DNA from: Pyropia yezoensis
Taxonomy: Eukaryota; Rhodophyta; Bangiophyceae; Bangiales; Bangiaceae
DNA length: 64,000 nucleotides
Assembly (NCBI GenBank): GCA_009829735.1
Contig: CM020618.1
Coordinates: forward strand, 3,842,882-3,906,881
Direction of reading: 5' to 3'
Part shown: positions 11,324-22,603 of the stretch, piece after piece
Position numbering within the stretch: the first letter of the stretch is position 1
How the letters are laid out: each line of letters begins with the position of its first letter
Made by a program: the position numbers and the translations under genes
Notes under the pieces: generated by a model
Seen by the model: only the letters and a program-made list of their open reading frames with translations
Database searches by the model: none
What the model was told of the DNA's origin: nothing

Positions 11324-13420
11324 GGGGACGGAGAGTGTCTGGGAAGGGCAGGCGGCACGTGAGAGTATTTAGTCCAGCAGTCGGAGTCGCCTCTTCTCAC
11401 TGTGAGGCTCTGCAATGAGCATGCCAATTTCAACATTCTCCTTCGCAACGGTGCGCATGTTCGCCACATTAAGTCGTGTAGCATCTAGCTTCGTATGCAG
11501 TACATCTGCAAGGCTTGCATATAGTGTTGTTTGGGGAGGTAAATATATACGCTTTCAGAGCTCGGCGAATTCACTGCATTTGCCAAACTGAATCCGGAAC
11601 AGAATGGGCCTGTCACCAACCCTGCACCAGCACCTCGCAGGAAGGCTCGGGTGCCATGCACTCACCTGCGTTCGGCTTGATTTCCGATCTTTCTTGAAAC
11701 TTGATTGCACGGAGACCCAGCTATCAAGTTTTCACAAATAATTCAACACAATCTAAGTAGTCACCTAATTGACGAGTACGTAGAATCTGCCATCCCGATT
11801 CCAACGTCCGTGCTGGACGGCGGTCCTCGACCCACCACCCGACGGGGAAGACCGCCGGCCTATGTGCTACCTTGGAGGCGTAGGCTCAGGCGCCCGACAT
11901 GGGCGACGTCTCAAGGTGGCCTCCCGAGCGCGCCCGATTCCCCCCCCCCCCTGCCTGCGTGCAGATCCAGCCTCGGGCGCCCCAGTGGTAAAAAACGTTC
12001 GCTGGTGTGCTACGGAGGAAGAGACGTGGGTGTACTCTTAGAGATACTGGAAGAACGAAAGTCAGCTCGCGAATGTTGTTTGACGTTCGCCAATTCCCCG
12101 CTGATCTTGCCGGAGTGGTGGCGGGGGGGGCGAGGCGGCCCTCACTGCCACCCGCTCAGCCGCCCTCCTTAGAGATGAAAAAGGGGCGGGATCGCTGTTT
12201 TCGGGGGCGATTGGAACTGTAGGGAGTGATTGCTGGGCTGGCCCGACGCCTGCGGCGGCCGACAGAGGCGGCGGAGACCACTGCCCAGCCGCATGTCGGT
12301 GAGGGTTGAGTGCTTTGCTGCGTTTTTGCTGAGGCGTGTGTCAGTGTGCCATGGCTCAGTGCATGCCAGACGCTCCTGTTGCGGTGGCGGTGGCATGGGG
12401 GTCGCCATTCGAATGAGGCGGCCTCGGCGGTGCTGGCCGAGTGTGACAGCTTCTGACTCGCGGCAGGATTGCGCAGGAAATTCCCACATCACGTAGTTTA
12501 CGACAGAAAGTGCCTCAAAAGCATAGCTTCGAGGGTGTGATGTTTCAAGCTCGAACGTCAGCTTTCGAACACTTTCAAAGTCTTTTACACTGCCGAATGC
12601 ACCCGACCCCCCCGACCTATAGTGCGTCCCGTAAAAAGTAGACGTGCACGTGTCGTGATCATGTCAAGTATCGGCCACTGGACCAATCAAACCCACACTG
12701 CACGATCTGTGCACGTCCACTTTTTACGGGACGCACAATAGCTCTGGCATTCTGTAGGCTCAGCCCCGATTATCAAAGCCACGAGAGCCGCAAACTTTCT
12801 TTTCATGGCTCAGGATCAAACACGTAATGCCGTCGATATTGTCAGGCTAGGTCGAGGTCACAGCCCATTGGCTCGCTGATTTCAGAGCCAGGTGAGTGCA
12901 TCGAACCCGGGCCCGCAGGATGCACTCCCGTTCGCCCGGAGACTCGTCAGCCAACACCTGACAGCGAAGACCGGTCTCTCCTGCGAATCCCAGGTGGGGT
13001 GCGTGCAGCGCTGACGAATGCGTTCAGTGCATGCAGGTCGAGGTCGAAGTGCCCATGAAGAGCCTGCTGCAGCGTGCTGCGCGCGGTGTCGCCCGCGACC
13101 GGCCTGCGGCGCGCGGGGCGGTTGCAGCGGGGTTCCCCTCACTCCCCTGCAGCAGCTGCTGCTCAAAATCTGTGCTGCGCTCGGCGCACCCCCTGACCGA
13201 CTGCAGCTGACGCCTACAAGAGCACGCAGCCACGTTTGGCCGGCCAAGTTGGAGACGCCAGCGTCATCCCATTCTCTCAGTGCGCACCCAGCGGTTGCAG
13301 TCACCCGGCGAGCCGTCTGGCACTACGCTGTGCGCCTCGTGCTTGCAGACGTGAGCAGCAGCGTCGCCAGCAGGTGCTCATCCCCGGCCGCTGGTCGCGG
13401 CCGTTTGGGGCGGTAGCGCC
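11324..13420. other. Intergenic region between divergent genes, contains a MITE
   Basis: About 2.1 kb separating the NYN gene (-) and the PARP gene (+). No coding sequence is convincing. It holds the 123-bp foldback element described separately, and is less GC-rich than the flanking exons around 11400-11800 and 12480-12900. It should include both promoters. Confidence 0.5.
12618..12740. repeat. Foldback MITE-like element
   Basis: A 32-nt inverted repeat with two mismatches (left arm 12618-12649, right arm 12709-12740) encloses about 59 nt. The arm contains the core GTGCGTCCCGTAAAAAGT. The ends read TATAGTGCG and CGCACAATA, compatible with a TA target duplication of the Tc1/mariner type. No coding capacity. 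Confidence 0.65.
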
Positions 13421-15840
13421 ATGACACCGCCAGCAGGGGCGGCGGGCGCGCCTGTCGGGCGGGTGACGCGCAAGCGCGCGGCGGACGCGGCTGCAGCAGC
13501 ATCGGTGGCGGCGGGGGGGGAGGTGGCGGCAGGGGCGTCGCCACCCAAGCGGCAAGCGCCCACCCGGCGCGCGCCGGCGCGGGGCAAGGCGCCGGCGCCG
13601 GCGCCGGCGCCGGCACCATCAGCATATGCTGTGGTGCCTGCGGCGGCGGCTGCAGCAGCGGCGCCACGCAAGGCCGTTGGCAAGCGTGGTGCAGCGGCTA
13701 CCAAGGCGATGGCGGCCGCCGCAGCGGCGGCGGCGGCCGCAGCAGCGGCAGCGGCCACGGCGACGACGGCAGCCGCACCGGCGGCGGGAGCTGCTCCTCG
13801 CAAGACCGTTACCAAGCGTGGGGCGGCTGCCAAGGGCCGTGGCGGGGCGGCAACCGCCGCCGCCACTGCGGACGGCGCGGCAGCTGCGGCACTGGCAAGA
13901 CTGCCTTTGCCGCCCTCCGCGGCTTCCCCCACCCCTCCTTCTGCTGGCGGCCGCACGGCAGCGCCTGCCCGCAAAGCGGCTACTGCACGTGGGGCGGCAG
14001 CCAAGAAGGGGGCCGCAACCAAGACGGGGGCAGCGGCAGCGGCTGCGGTGCCCCCACCGGCCTCATCAGCCCCAGCAGTGTCATCGGCCCCTGCGGCGTC
14101 AGCTGGCGTAAAGAAGATGTTGGCCGTGGACCCGGCGGTACCTGGTCGCGCTTCCAAGGAGGTGGTAGGTGATTGGAACGCGGTCCTGAATCAGACGAAC
14201 GTGGTGCAGAATAACAACAAGTTCTATCGACTTCAGCTTCTACGGTCGACGGTCGGCCCGCCCGTCTACTTCTGCTGGACCCACTGGGGGCGCGTTGGCG
14301 AGGACGGTCAGTCTAGTCTACAGCCGTGCGGCGCCGACCAGGGGGCAGCGGAGCAGCAGTTTTGTCAAAAGTTCAGAGCCAAGACGGGGAACACGTGGGG
14401 TGCCGACCCGTTTGTACCCAAGAGCAAGAAGTATGCGCTGATTGACGTTGAGCAGGAGGAGGTGGACCCCAAAGTCGTTCAAGCGCTCGCGTCCGTTGCC
14501 GCTGGGGGGGCATCTCGCGCTGCCGCTGCCGCCGCAGTCGAGGCGGAGGAGCTCGAGTCCAAGCTACAACCCGCCACGCTTGAGCTGATGCGGCTCATGT
14601 TTGACGATGTACGTTGGTCCCACCCGAGGGCCACTGCAGGGGGGGAATTTCGCTGCGCACTATGTCTATGGCATCGTGTTCTGTTTCGGAGCGATGTCAG
14701 CCTCGTGGGTAGCTGCTCACGACGGTTGCGCTCTTTCTGTGGCCCACATTCGTCATGTATGCTGGTGTGGGTCTTGCTCTATTTTTTCCTCCTGTCTGGT
14801 TGCTTCCTGTACCTGCTGTCTGCTGCTGGCAGAACATGATGCGAGACGCGATGAGTGCGATGTCGCTGGACGTCGAAAAAATGCCTCTGGGCATGCTCTC
14901 GCAAGCTCAAGTATCCCGCGGCTACGCTGTTTTGGAGGAGATCCAGGCGCTAGTGGACAGCGGTAGCACGAGCTCGGCTGCGTACGCCCGCCTTACCGGC
15001 GACTTTTACACGGCCATTCCGCATGCGTTTGGCCGACAGCGGCCGCCGCTCATCGACTCGGCCGAAAGTCTCCGTGCAAAGTTTGACATGGTGTCCGTTT
15101 TGGCCGACATTGAGCAGGCGCAGGACTTGGTTGCGGCAGCGGCAGCGGAGAGGGAGCGGCTGACTGCCCTGAGCTCAAAGCCAAAGGTGCCTCACCCTCT
15201 GGACCTCAAGGCAGATTCTCTGCAGGCCACCATCACGCACCTTCCACTTGCGCACCCGGAGCGCGACGTCATTGAGCGCTACTTTTGCGCCACGGCTCCC
15301 AGCCATCTCAAGCTGCTCGACGTCTTCAAGGTGGACCGCGCAGGCGAAGCCGCTCGCTTTGCCGCCCACGATTCGTTGTCCAACCGTCGGTTATGTTGGC
15401 ACGGGACCAACATAGCTGTCACTGCAGCTATCACTTCTTCTGGGCTTCGGATTATGCCTCACTCTGGTGGCCGAGTCGGACGGGGCATATATCTTGCGAC
15501 CGAGTGCGCCAAGTCTGCCGGTTATATGCAGACAGCCGGCGACGGCCGCGGGGTAATGTTTTTGGCTGAAGGGGCCTTTGGCCGGGAGCACCACATTACG
15601 CAGGACGACCATACCCTACGCGCGCCGCCGGGTGGATACCATTCGGTTGTGGCGCTCGGGTGTCGAAACCCACCTGCGGCCAAGGACGCGACGCTGACGC
15701 TCGACGGCAAGGCGGTGGCGGTGCCGCAGGCCAAACCCGAACCCACTGGCGTTCATTCGAGCTTCTCTCAGAACGAGTGGCTGCTGTACGCCGAGTCCCA
15801 GGTCCGCCTCCGATACATGGTCGTGGTTACGCGGCGTTGA
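13421..15840 (+). CDS. Poly(ADP-ribose) polymerase, WGR-PRD-catalytic architecture
   Basis: Nuclear DNA-damage enzyme transferring ADP-ribose from NAD+ to proteins; 731 residues. Exons 13421-14608 and 14833-15840, intron 224 bp with GTACGT donor, phase 0. The N-terminal ~230 residues are Ala/Lys-rich with three RK-x-KRGAAA-like repeats, histone-H1-like, probably for DNA contact. A WGR domain lies at about 265-340 (THWGRVGE). The PARP regulatory helical domain starts near 383 and crosses the splice junction (LMRLMFDD then NMM, KMPLGMLS), confirming the intron. The catalytic domain runs from about 515 to the end with the full H-Y-E triad: His 586 (CWHGTN), Tyr 616 (GRGIYLA) and Glu 711 (QNEWLLY), so polymer formation is expected. 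There are no zinc fingers or BRCT, so it resembles PARP2/PARP3 rather than PARP1. Confidence 0.9.
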
Positions 15841-16283
15841 GGGCATGGAGGGATGTACGGGGGTGCGGCGGGGGGCGGGGGGGGCGGCGCACGTGTGGCT
15901 TTGCATCTTGGCCGCTGAGAGCGATCAGCCGTAGGGGGTGGTGGCGAGGGGCAGGGTGCTGCGGCGTGGCGGTTGTTTTCGTCCCCCTGACGTGCACGGG
16001 GATCATGGTGCTAGGCTGGACCATTAGGGTGGAGGAGCAAGGGCGGGGTTGGAGGCCCTCTGACCGATGTCTGTGTGCATCCCCACTCCAGCCAGGCGTC
16101 AAAACCCCGGTGGCGTCAGTACCCCCCGTCAAAACCACCCGACAAAACGCCCCCGTCTCCCCTCCAGCCTGGTGTCAAACCACGGTAGCTCGACAGGTCA
16201 ATCCTCTTTTCCACCACCACCGCCGCGGCGTTGGTCCCTACAAAACCATCGTCCTACCACAAGGCAGTCAGGAGTCAGCGCCG
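15841..16283. other. Intergenic region between convergent genes
   Basis: 443 bp between the PARP stop and the aminopeptidase stop; presumably the two 3' UTRs. Nothing else recognised. Frames reading through here are overlaps of the flanking genes. Confidence 0.5.
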
Positions 16284-18287
16284 TTACGCGGCCGCCACAA
16301 GAGGCTCCGTGTTGACCTGCAACCACTCGCTAGCCACCACATCGTCAGTAGACAGAGCAGGCCCCACCTCCGCGCGGACCCGCGCGTGGTACGCATCCAC
16401 CCAGGCCACCTCCTCCGCACTGAGCATTTCAGTGAGGATTAACGACCGGTCCACCGGCACCAACGTCAGCTCCTTGAAGCCGAGGTACGGCCCATCCCCA
16501 AAGCGGTGCTTGGTCGCCACCTCCACCACCTCCACCAGGTTCTCTATCCGGATGCCAAAGCCGCCCTCTCCCTCCTGGTAATAGCCTGGCTCGTTGGACA
16601 CCACCATCCCAGCGACAAGGCCCCACTTGTTGCTCCCAGGGCGGGGGGAAATGGACTGGGGTCCTTCGTGTACGTTGAGACCCGCCCCCACCCCGTGACC
16701 TGTGCCGTGGCGGTAGTCCAGGCCGGCTGCCCACAGCGGCCGCCGCGCATAGCCATCCAGCATCAAGCCGGTGGTGCCAGCAGGAAAGACGGCCGAAGAT
16801 AGGGCAATGTGACCTTGTAGGACACGCGTGAAACAGGCACGTTCGTGGCGAGAGGGGGTTCCAAAGTGCGACGTCCGCGTCACGTCGGTAGTTCCGTCTA
16901 CGTACTGACCACCCGAGTCAAGCAGGTACATCTGCGCCGTGGTGACGGGCGTGGTGGACCCCGCCTTAGTGGCCGAGTAATGGATGACAGCCCCGTTGGG
17001 GCCAACCCCAGAAATGGTCTCGAATGAAGGAAAGAGAAAGCCATCCTGGGCCTTGCGGTAGGAATCCAGCTTGGCCGACGCAGACAGCTCCGTCACCGTC
17101 TCGGTGCCAGCCGTCAGAGTGGCAGACAGCCAGGCCAGGAAGGACGACAGCGCCGCCGAGTCCCGCACATGGGCCGCGCGCATGCCAGACATCTCCGCCT
17201 CGTTTTTGACGGCCTTAAACATGGAAATGGGGGTGGGCTTGAGTACGACTCGGGCCTTGTTTGGCGTCCCCTCCACGCCAGCCTCGTTGCCGCAGGCAGC
17301 GTCGTAGACCGCCACGGAAGTCGAGACCGGGTCAAGCCAAATGCGCTTACGTGCGGTGGCGGCGGCAGCAACATCAACCAAAATCGCATCGTATGGACGC
17401 ACCTCGACGCCAGACGACCGCAGCGCGCTCGCCACCTCGTCGCCCACCTTGTCAGGTGATATGTAAAGCACCGCAGATTCCACGCCCACAGCTGCGTACG
17501 CTAGCACCGTGGGGGTGTAGGGCACGTCGCTACCACGAATGTTGGTGAGCCAAGCAACTTCGTCCAGCATGCTCACCACGTGCAAATCCACGCCGCCTCC
17601 ACCACCGTCGCCGCCACCGCCTTCCTCGACCATTGCCTCCCGCACGCGGCCCAACTTCTCCGCCACCCCAACACCCGCGTACTTGAGGTGGTGCACCCGC
17701 GCTTTGCTAGTCGGTAGGGCCGGGCGAGCCGCGCCCCAAACAGTGTCCACCGGGTTGACCGCCACGTGGTGCAGGCGGCGACGGGCAGGGGCGTGGCCCG
17801 CTGTCCCCTCCGCCTTCTCTACCGCCCCGTCCTTCTCCCCCCCCTTGCCCTTGCCCGCCAGCGCTTCAGCCAGCTCTCGCGCCCCATCAATAGAGTGCAC
17901 AAGCGGATCAATACCCACCACCCCACCGGGAGGGATAACCGCATCCAGGTGGGCGGCCAGCGTCGGCGTATCGCCCAAGCCGCTGCGCATCAGCGTCCAA
18001 GCCGGCGAGAGCTCGCGGGAGGCCTGCAGAAAATAGCGGCCGTCGGTCCAAAGCCACGCGCCGGTGGCGGTGACAAGGGCAGTGCCGGCGCTGCCGGAAA
18101 ACCCCGACAGGAAGGAGCGCCGCGCAAACGCAGGGGGGGGGCACTCAGAGTTGTGAGGATCCGCAGTCGGGACGACAAAAGCGTCGAGACCGTTTGCAAC
18201 CAGCTGAGAGCGAAAAGCGGCGAGGCGTGCGTCGGCCGCCGCCGTATCCACGGGTGGGTCGGTGGGGGGGGGGGGGACGGGTGGCAT
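16284..18287 (-). CDS. Xaa-Pro aminopeptidase (aminopeptidase P, M24B)
   Basis: Dimanganese metallopeptidase removing the N-terminal residue from peptides with Pro at position 2; 667 residues, intronless, ATG at 18287. The N-terminal creatinase-like domains are recognisable (DAFVVPTADPHNSE, FSGSAGTALVT, LWTDGRYFLQA). All five metal ligands of the pita-bread domain are present: Asp 457 (LLDSGGQ), Asp 468 (GTTDVTRT), His 531 (GTGHGVG), Glu 566 (SNEPGYY) and Glu 582 (IRIENLV); spacings match those I recall for the human cytosolic enzyme to within two residues. Length is slightly above the ~620 of animal XPNPEP1, mainly from a Gly-rich loop near residue 215 and an acidic/Lys insert near 150. No signal peptide, so probably cytosolic. 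It diverges from the MAP kinase gene. Confidence 0.92.
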   Translation of the reverse strand: MPPVPPPPTDPPVDTAAADARLAAFRSQLVANGLDAFVVPTADPHNSECPPPAFARRSFLSGFSGSAGTALVTATGAWLWTDGRYFLQASRELSPAWTLMRSGLGDTPTLAAHLDAVIPPGGVVGIDPLVHSIDGARELAEALAGKGKGGEKDGAVEKAEGTAGHAPARRRLHHVAVNPVDTVWGAARPALPTSKARVHHLKYAGVGVAEKLGRVREAMVEEGGGGDGGGGGVDLHVVSMLDEVAWLTNIRGSDVPYTPTVLAYAAVGVESAVLYISPDKVGDEVASALRSSGVEVRPYDAILVDVAAAATARKRIWLDPVSTSVAVYDAACGNEAGVEGTPNKARVVLKPTPISMFKAVKNEAEMSGMRAAHVRDSAALSSFLAWLSATLTAGTETVTELSASAKLDSYRKAQDGFLFPSFETISGVGPNGAVIHYSATKAGSTTPVTTAQMYLLDSGGQYVDGTTDVTRTSHFGTPSRHERACFTRVLQGHIALSSAVFPAGTTGLMLDGYARRPLWAAGLDYRHGTGHGVGAGLNVHEGPQSISPRPGSNKWGLVAGMVVSNEPGYYQEGEGGFGIRIENLVEVVEVATKHRFGDGPYLGFKELTLVPVDRSLILTEMLSAEEVAWVDAYHARVRAEVGPALSTDDVVASEWLQVNTEPLVAAA

Positions 18288-19498
18288 GGTGAACGGCTGT
18301 GGAAAGGAACCCGCTGCACTCCACCTGAAGGGGTGGGAGCAGAAGGGGGGAATACGGAAGAAAGCAAGGGAAGTACGGCAGCACTACGTGAGCCGGCAAC
18401 AACAAAGCGCTCCGTCCAGGAGATGCACAACAGGGGCTTCCAAGGTCGGATGAGTGAGGGCAGCGGGCAGCGGTGTCAAAAGCAACAGGGTCACAATGTG
18501 TTCATCACAGTCTGGCGTGCGCCCAGACGGGGTGACCGAAAATCTTCCTTATTCAATTAAAATAGCCATCAACTTCAAGCAGACTTGCGGCCCGTCAGTG
18601 ACGTGCCGCCGTGCTCTTAAGGTGCGAATGGATATGTAGGTAGGGTCCGATGCGTCCCCAACAATGTTCCTGCCAGCCGGGGGGGCTACAACCACGGATC
18701 TCGTGAATGAAGGGCACTATTCGTCGGCTTTTAGAGAATGTAGTTGTCGATCGCTCAAAACTCCTCGTGCGATGCTGAGGACAAGCCTTGTGCGTCAAAC
18801 CGCGAGGGCCACGGCCTCATTCACGCTCGATCGAGAGCACTCGAAGACTGCGAGGGGGGGGTGCCTGACCGACACAGCAGCGCGTGCAGTGGGGGGCCAT
18901 GGGCGCCGCGCCTGCGAGTCCATCCACGCGTGCGCTGGCCGATTGCGCCTTGGCTGCGTCCGCTGGCGCTCACGGTCACCACTCGACGCCTTATTGTTAG
19001 CTCCCCCGTCACCGCCGCCGGTTGCGGTCGCGGCCATCTCGATTGGGGGGTGGCTCTATTTTCGTTCCCGGTGGTCTTCGACTGCCGTCGCTCGTGAGTG
19101 CGTGCGGCACCAGCGGGCGCTGGGGGCTGCAGCGGTGGGCACAACAGTCGGTGGCGGTGGGCGCAACGGGCGGTGACGGTGGTCGCAACGGGCGGCGGGC
19201 ACCGCGGTAGCGATTGCTGTCCACCGGGAAGGGGTGTCTCGCTTGCAGGGTGCCTTTGTGTGTGGCGTTATTCCTGGGAGGTCGTCCCTGTGAGTAATCT
19301 CTTGTGTGCAGCTGCAGCAGCTCCTGTTTGCCCTACACGGTGGAATTGCCCTCCATCCACGACGGCGGCTGCTGCGGTAGTGTCCCTGTGCCCTTCCAGG
19401 GGTAGGCGTTTGGCTTCCCCTTCTCGCCCTGTTCTGGCGTCTCCACACGCTTGACGGATTTTTTCCCTCCCTCCTTTGATTTTGACCCGGGGACGCGT
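18288..19498. other. Intergenic region between divergent genes
   Basis: 1.2 kb that must contain the promoters and 5' UTRs of the aminopeptidase (-) and the MAP kinase (+). It includes GC-rich repetitive stretches around 19090-19210 (GGGCGGTG/GCAACGGGCGG-type). No gene recognised. Confidence 0.5.
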
Positions 19499-20916
19499 AT
19501 GTCAGACGCAGCTCTGGCGGGTGTTCCTGGGGGCCCGCGTGGGGGCGTGGCCGAGCCCCTCGTCACCCGCCCATTCAATGTCCTCGGAACACGTTTTGAG
19601 TGCCCGGTGCGGTACACCCTCATCAAGCCCATCGGGCAGGGCGCGTATGGCATCGTGTGGTACGTTGTCTCGGATGGTGGCGCTGCTCGTGCTCTTTTTA
19701 TTGTGTTTTTTTCCCGCTTGTGTGCGTGTGTTGCTCTTCCATTCGTTGTTCTTGTCACTCGTTTCTGCTTGACTCACTCGGGGTTTCTTGTCGTTTTGGG
19801 TTCGTCCGTCTGCTGTGAGTTTTCTTTCCTTCTTGATTGTCTGTGCCGTTTTTATCCAACCCGACTTTTGCGGGACATCTTGTCACTCTGCACCGCTATC
19901 CACCTCTACGCAGCTCTGCACATGACAACCTAACCGGGGAGAAGGTGGCGATCAAGAAGATATCTAGCATCCTCGACAATGCGATCGACTGCAAGAGGAC
20001 ATTGCGCGAGATGAAGCTGCTTCGCCATTTCTCCCACGAGAACGTGATTGTCATCAAGGACGTTTACCTTCCTTCCTCGGATGGGTTGGACTTTCAGGAC
20101 GTGTACACCGTGACGGAGCTGATGGATACGGACCTGCACCAGATCATCACGTCCAACCAGCAGCTGTCGGACGAGCACTGCCAGTACTTCACCTACCAAA
20201 TCCTGCGGGCGTTGAAACACATCCACTCGGCGCATGTGTTGCACCGGGACCTCAAACCCAGCAACATCCTGCTCAACGGGAACTGTGACCTGAAGATATG
20301 CGACTTCGGTCTGGCGCGGGTTGCCAACCCCGATGACCACGCCGGCTTTCTGACCGCGTACGTAGCGACCCGGTGGTACAGAGCACCAGAAATCATGCTG
20401 TCGTGGCGCGAGTATACGAATGCAGTGGACATGTGGTCTGTGGGCTGCATGCTGGCAGAGATCATCGGTCGCAAGCCGCTTTTCCCGGGGCGAGACTACA
20501 TCCACCAGCTCAAGCTGGTGACCGACACGATTGGTACCCCATCGTCTGAGGACATCCAGTACATCAACTCGGCCCGGGCGCGGCGGTATATCGAGTCGCT
20601 GCCGCCCAAGGCCAAGGTGGAGATGGGGACGCTCTTTCCTGCGGCCTCAGACGTGCTGCGAGACCTGCTGGACCGGATGCTTATTTTTGACCCGCGGCGG
20701 CGGATCACCGTGGAGGAGGCGCTCGAGCACCCCTACCTCACGTCCCTGCACGACCCAGAAGATGAGCCCACCTGCGCGTCGGTGTTTTACTTCCCGTTTG
20801 AGCACCAAGAACCCAATGCGCAGCAGCTGCGGCAGCTCATCCTCGAAGAGTTCTACGTGTACTACCCACATATGAGGGCCGTGCACAGCATGCACCCGAA
20901 AGGCTACCCTCCTTGA
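19499..20916 (+). CDS. ERK-type mitogen-activated protein kinase with a TAY activation loop
   Basis: CMGC-family Ser/Thr kinase, 387 residues. Exons 19499-19659 and 19914-20916; the 254-bp intron has a GTACGT donor, and the split Cys codon restores GQGAYGIVCSAHDN. Catalytic elements are complete: Gly-rich loop at 46-54, Lys 68 (VAIKK), HRDLKPSN with Asp 166, DFGLAR with Asp 184, and ATRWYRAPE. The C-terminal acidic docking site (LHDPEDEP) used to bind MAP2Ks is present, so this is a true MAPK. The activation loop reads GFLTAYVATRW, so the dual phosphorylation motif at 201-203 is T-A-Y rather than T-E-Y, with both phosphoacceptors kept. The N-terminal ~35 residues are an unstructured extension. 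It starts at the only in-frame ATG near the core. Confidence 0.93.
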
Positions 20917-21399
20917 TGCGCGGCCCGCCCCCGGTGTAGCGTACGCACGCGGTAGTCTTGTTGGGTGTGGGTGTGCTCTCGTTCCTGTCCTGCGCATCGT
21001 GCCGGGCGCGGTCGCGGTCGCCTGCTTGTAGCTTTCGCATTTTCCCCTCTTGTCTCGCTTCTGTGGGGCCCGGTGCAGGTGCCTTTAAATATCTCGTCTC
21101 TGGTGGTGACCCACCGTGCCCGCCCCTCTTGGCCTGAGTCGCGAGCGTCCATCCTGCGCGCACCCGCCCTCTGGGTGCCCCTCCCCGGCGCCCTCCCCGG
21201 GCTGGCGCCACCGCTGCCGCTGCGGGCGCCAGCGGTGTGTGCTGGCTGCCCGCAAGTCGCGGCAGAGGCCTGCGACTAAGTTTAGTAGCGTCTGTGGATT
21301 GGAAGCGATTGATGGGTTGCGGTTACAGTGCGTACGCGATTATGCGACAGGGCTATTCGTACAAGTAGCCCACTTCGGCTCCGCACTGTTTGTCACGTG
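20917..21399. other. Intergenic region with a transposon-like terminus
   Basis: 3' flank of the MAP kinase. Near 21344 a TA-flanked CAGTGCGTACGCGAT sequence begins, which recurs in reverse next to the 35-kb copy of the 450-bp element and, less exactly, near 23466. No coding sequence. Confidence 0.45.
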
Positions 21400-21855
21400 T
21401 ATTGCAGTACCCCGAATTTTGTCTCATGGCGACAATAACAACAACAGACCCACAACAGGCCAATGGCATGCCTCAGATGGCGAACCACTGGCCAATGAGT
21501 GCTCCGCGTTAGTAAGGAAACAGTGCGATCTGAGACTTTCTCGAGATTTCTGCCCACATCGAAGAGGGAACAGGCATCCCAGGAACCAGCTGCGACCTCT
21601 CCCAGAGCTCTTGAGTGGATCGGGCCGAGATAGAGGGAAATCCGCCGAGATCGTGAGAGAAAACAACAGCTATCTGACCAACGAGCGTTCGGTACCAGAT
21701 CCGCCGCGACTGCAGCTAATCATCGCCTGATAAAGAGGAAAGCCCCACAGCACGCTATTGGTCCGCTGCGAGCTCCCAGCACGCGGTTGGCTCATGGCCT
21801 TGTTGTCACGCTGTTGCTCTTGTCTCCATGAGACAAAATTCGGGGACCTGCAATA
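21400..21855. mobile_element. ~456-bp inverted-repeat element, copy 1 (MITE)
   Basis: Ends are TATTGCAG(T/G)... and ...CTGCAATA; a 36-nt terminal inverted repeat with about three mismatches includes CCCCGAATTTTGTCTC. TA at each edge suggests a TA target duplication. The terminal repeat itself contains a small palindrome around TTGTCTC-n-GAGACAA. The whole length matches, in reverse complement, the copy at 35036-35482 at high identity by eye. Noncoding. Confidence 0.75.
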
Positions 21856-22071
21856 CCACTCTGTTCCTACCACCTGTACATAGGAATACATTACTTACAG
21901 TTGCAAGTCATGGAGTGGTTTTGCCTGAGAGCTGCGAAGCAACCGGCCGTGCATTCTGACCAAGTGCAAGACGTGGGGGGGGGGGGGGGGGCGCACGGGG
22001 GAAAGGGAACAGAGATTGCTGCACCCCAGTCAAGGACATGCTTAGAGAAGGAAAAAAAATACGCATACAGA

Positions 22072-22227
22072 TTATTCCCCGTCCTCTTCCCCATCCAACA
22101 CCATATCCATCGTGTCGTCAATGGCATCCACATCATCCTCGGCAGCCAGCCACCGACGGACAGCCCGTGCGCGGTCCGGGGCCTCCAAGTCCTCAAACTC
22201 CTCCGAAAGCGAGGTGTTTGCCATCAT
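22072..22227 (-). CDS. Short acidic ORF, paralogous to a fragment at 29.5 kb
   Basis: 51 codons from tandem ATGs, unrecognised. Its last 34 residues (DRARAVRRWLAAE ... VLDGEEDGE) match about 20 of 34 positions with the minus-strand segment at 29498-29602, with the stop at the same place. That conservation implies a real protein tail, possibly the last exon of a multi-exon gene or of a transposon protein. The open frame continues upstream on the minus strand to about 22416 without an obvious family. Function unknown. Confidence 0.4.
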   Translation of the reverse strand: MMANTSLSEEFEDLEAPDRARAVRRWLAAEDDVDAIDDTMDMVLDGEEDGE

Positions 22228-22603
22228 GGCGGCACCAATAGATCCGGGCCAGGCAGAGACCACAGCACAGCCAACGGGCAAGGCGCAACAGGGGGACAGG
22301 TGGTGATTTGTGTTGCAGTACAGGGCGGGGGCTGAAAGGATGAAGCGTAGGGGAAGCGCCCCAAAATAGATTGCAGCGATTGCCGGGTTTTGGCAGGTGA
22401 TGTTGCGGCGCGGCACGGCGCGACGGCTGTGCCCTGGGCGTTGCTGTCAAATTGCTTGGCCGGACTTCGTGACAGCGAACGCATTTATCCGCACACACAT
22501 GTTGTAGACCTAGTTGAGGAACAATCTTGTAGACCTGAGTACGGTACTCGTGCGATGTGCGGCTCGTTTATATGAGAGGGGTCACATAACCAAGCCGCAC
22601 ATA

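Noticed and set aside
15660-16442. 260-codon plus-strand frame between PARP and aminopeptidase
   Set aside because: Overlaps the ends of both well-supported genes; no motif.
20370-20376. GTACGTA inside MAP kinase exon 2 as a splice donor
   Set aside because: The kinase domain reads through without a break and no acceptor restores a better alignment.
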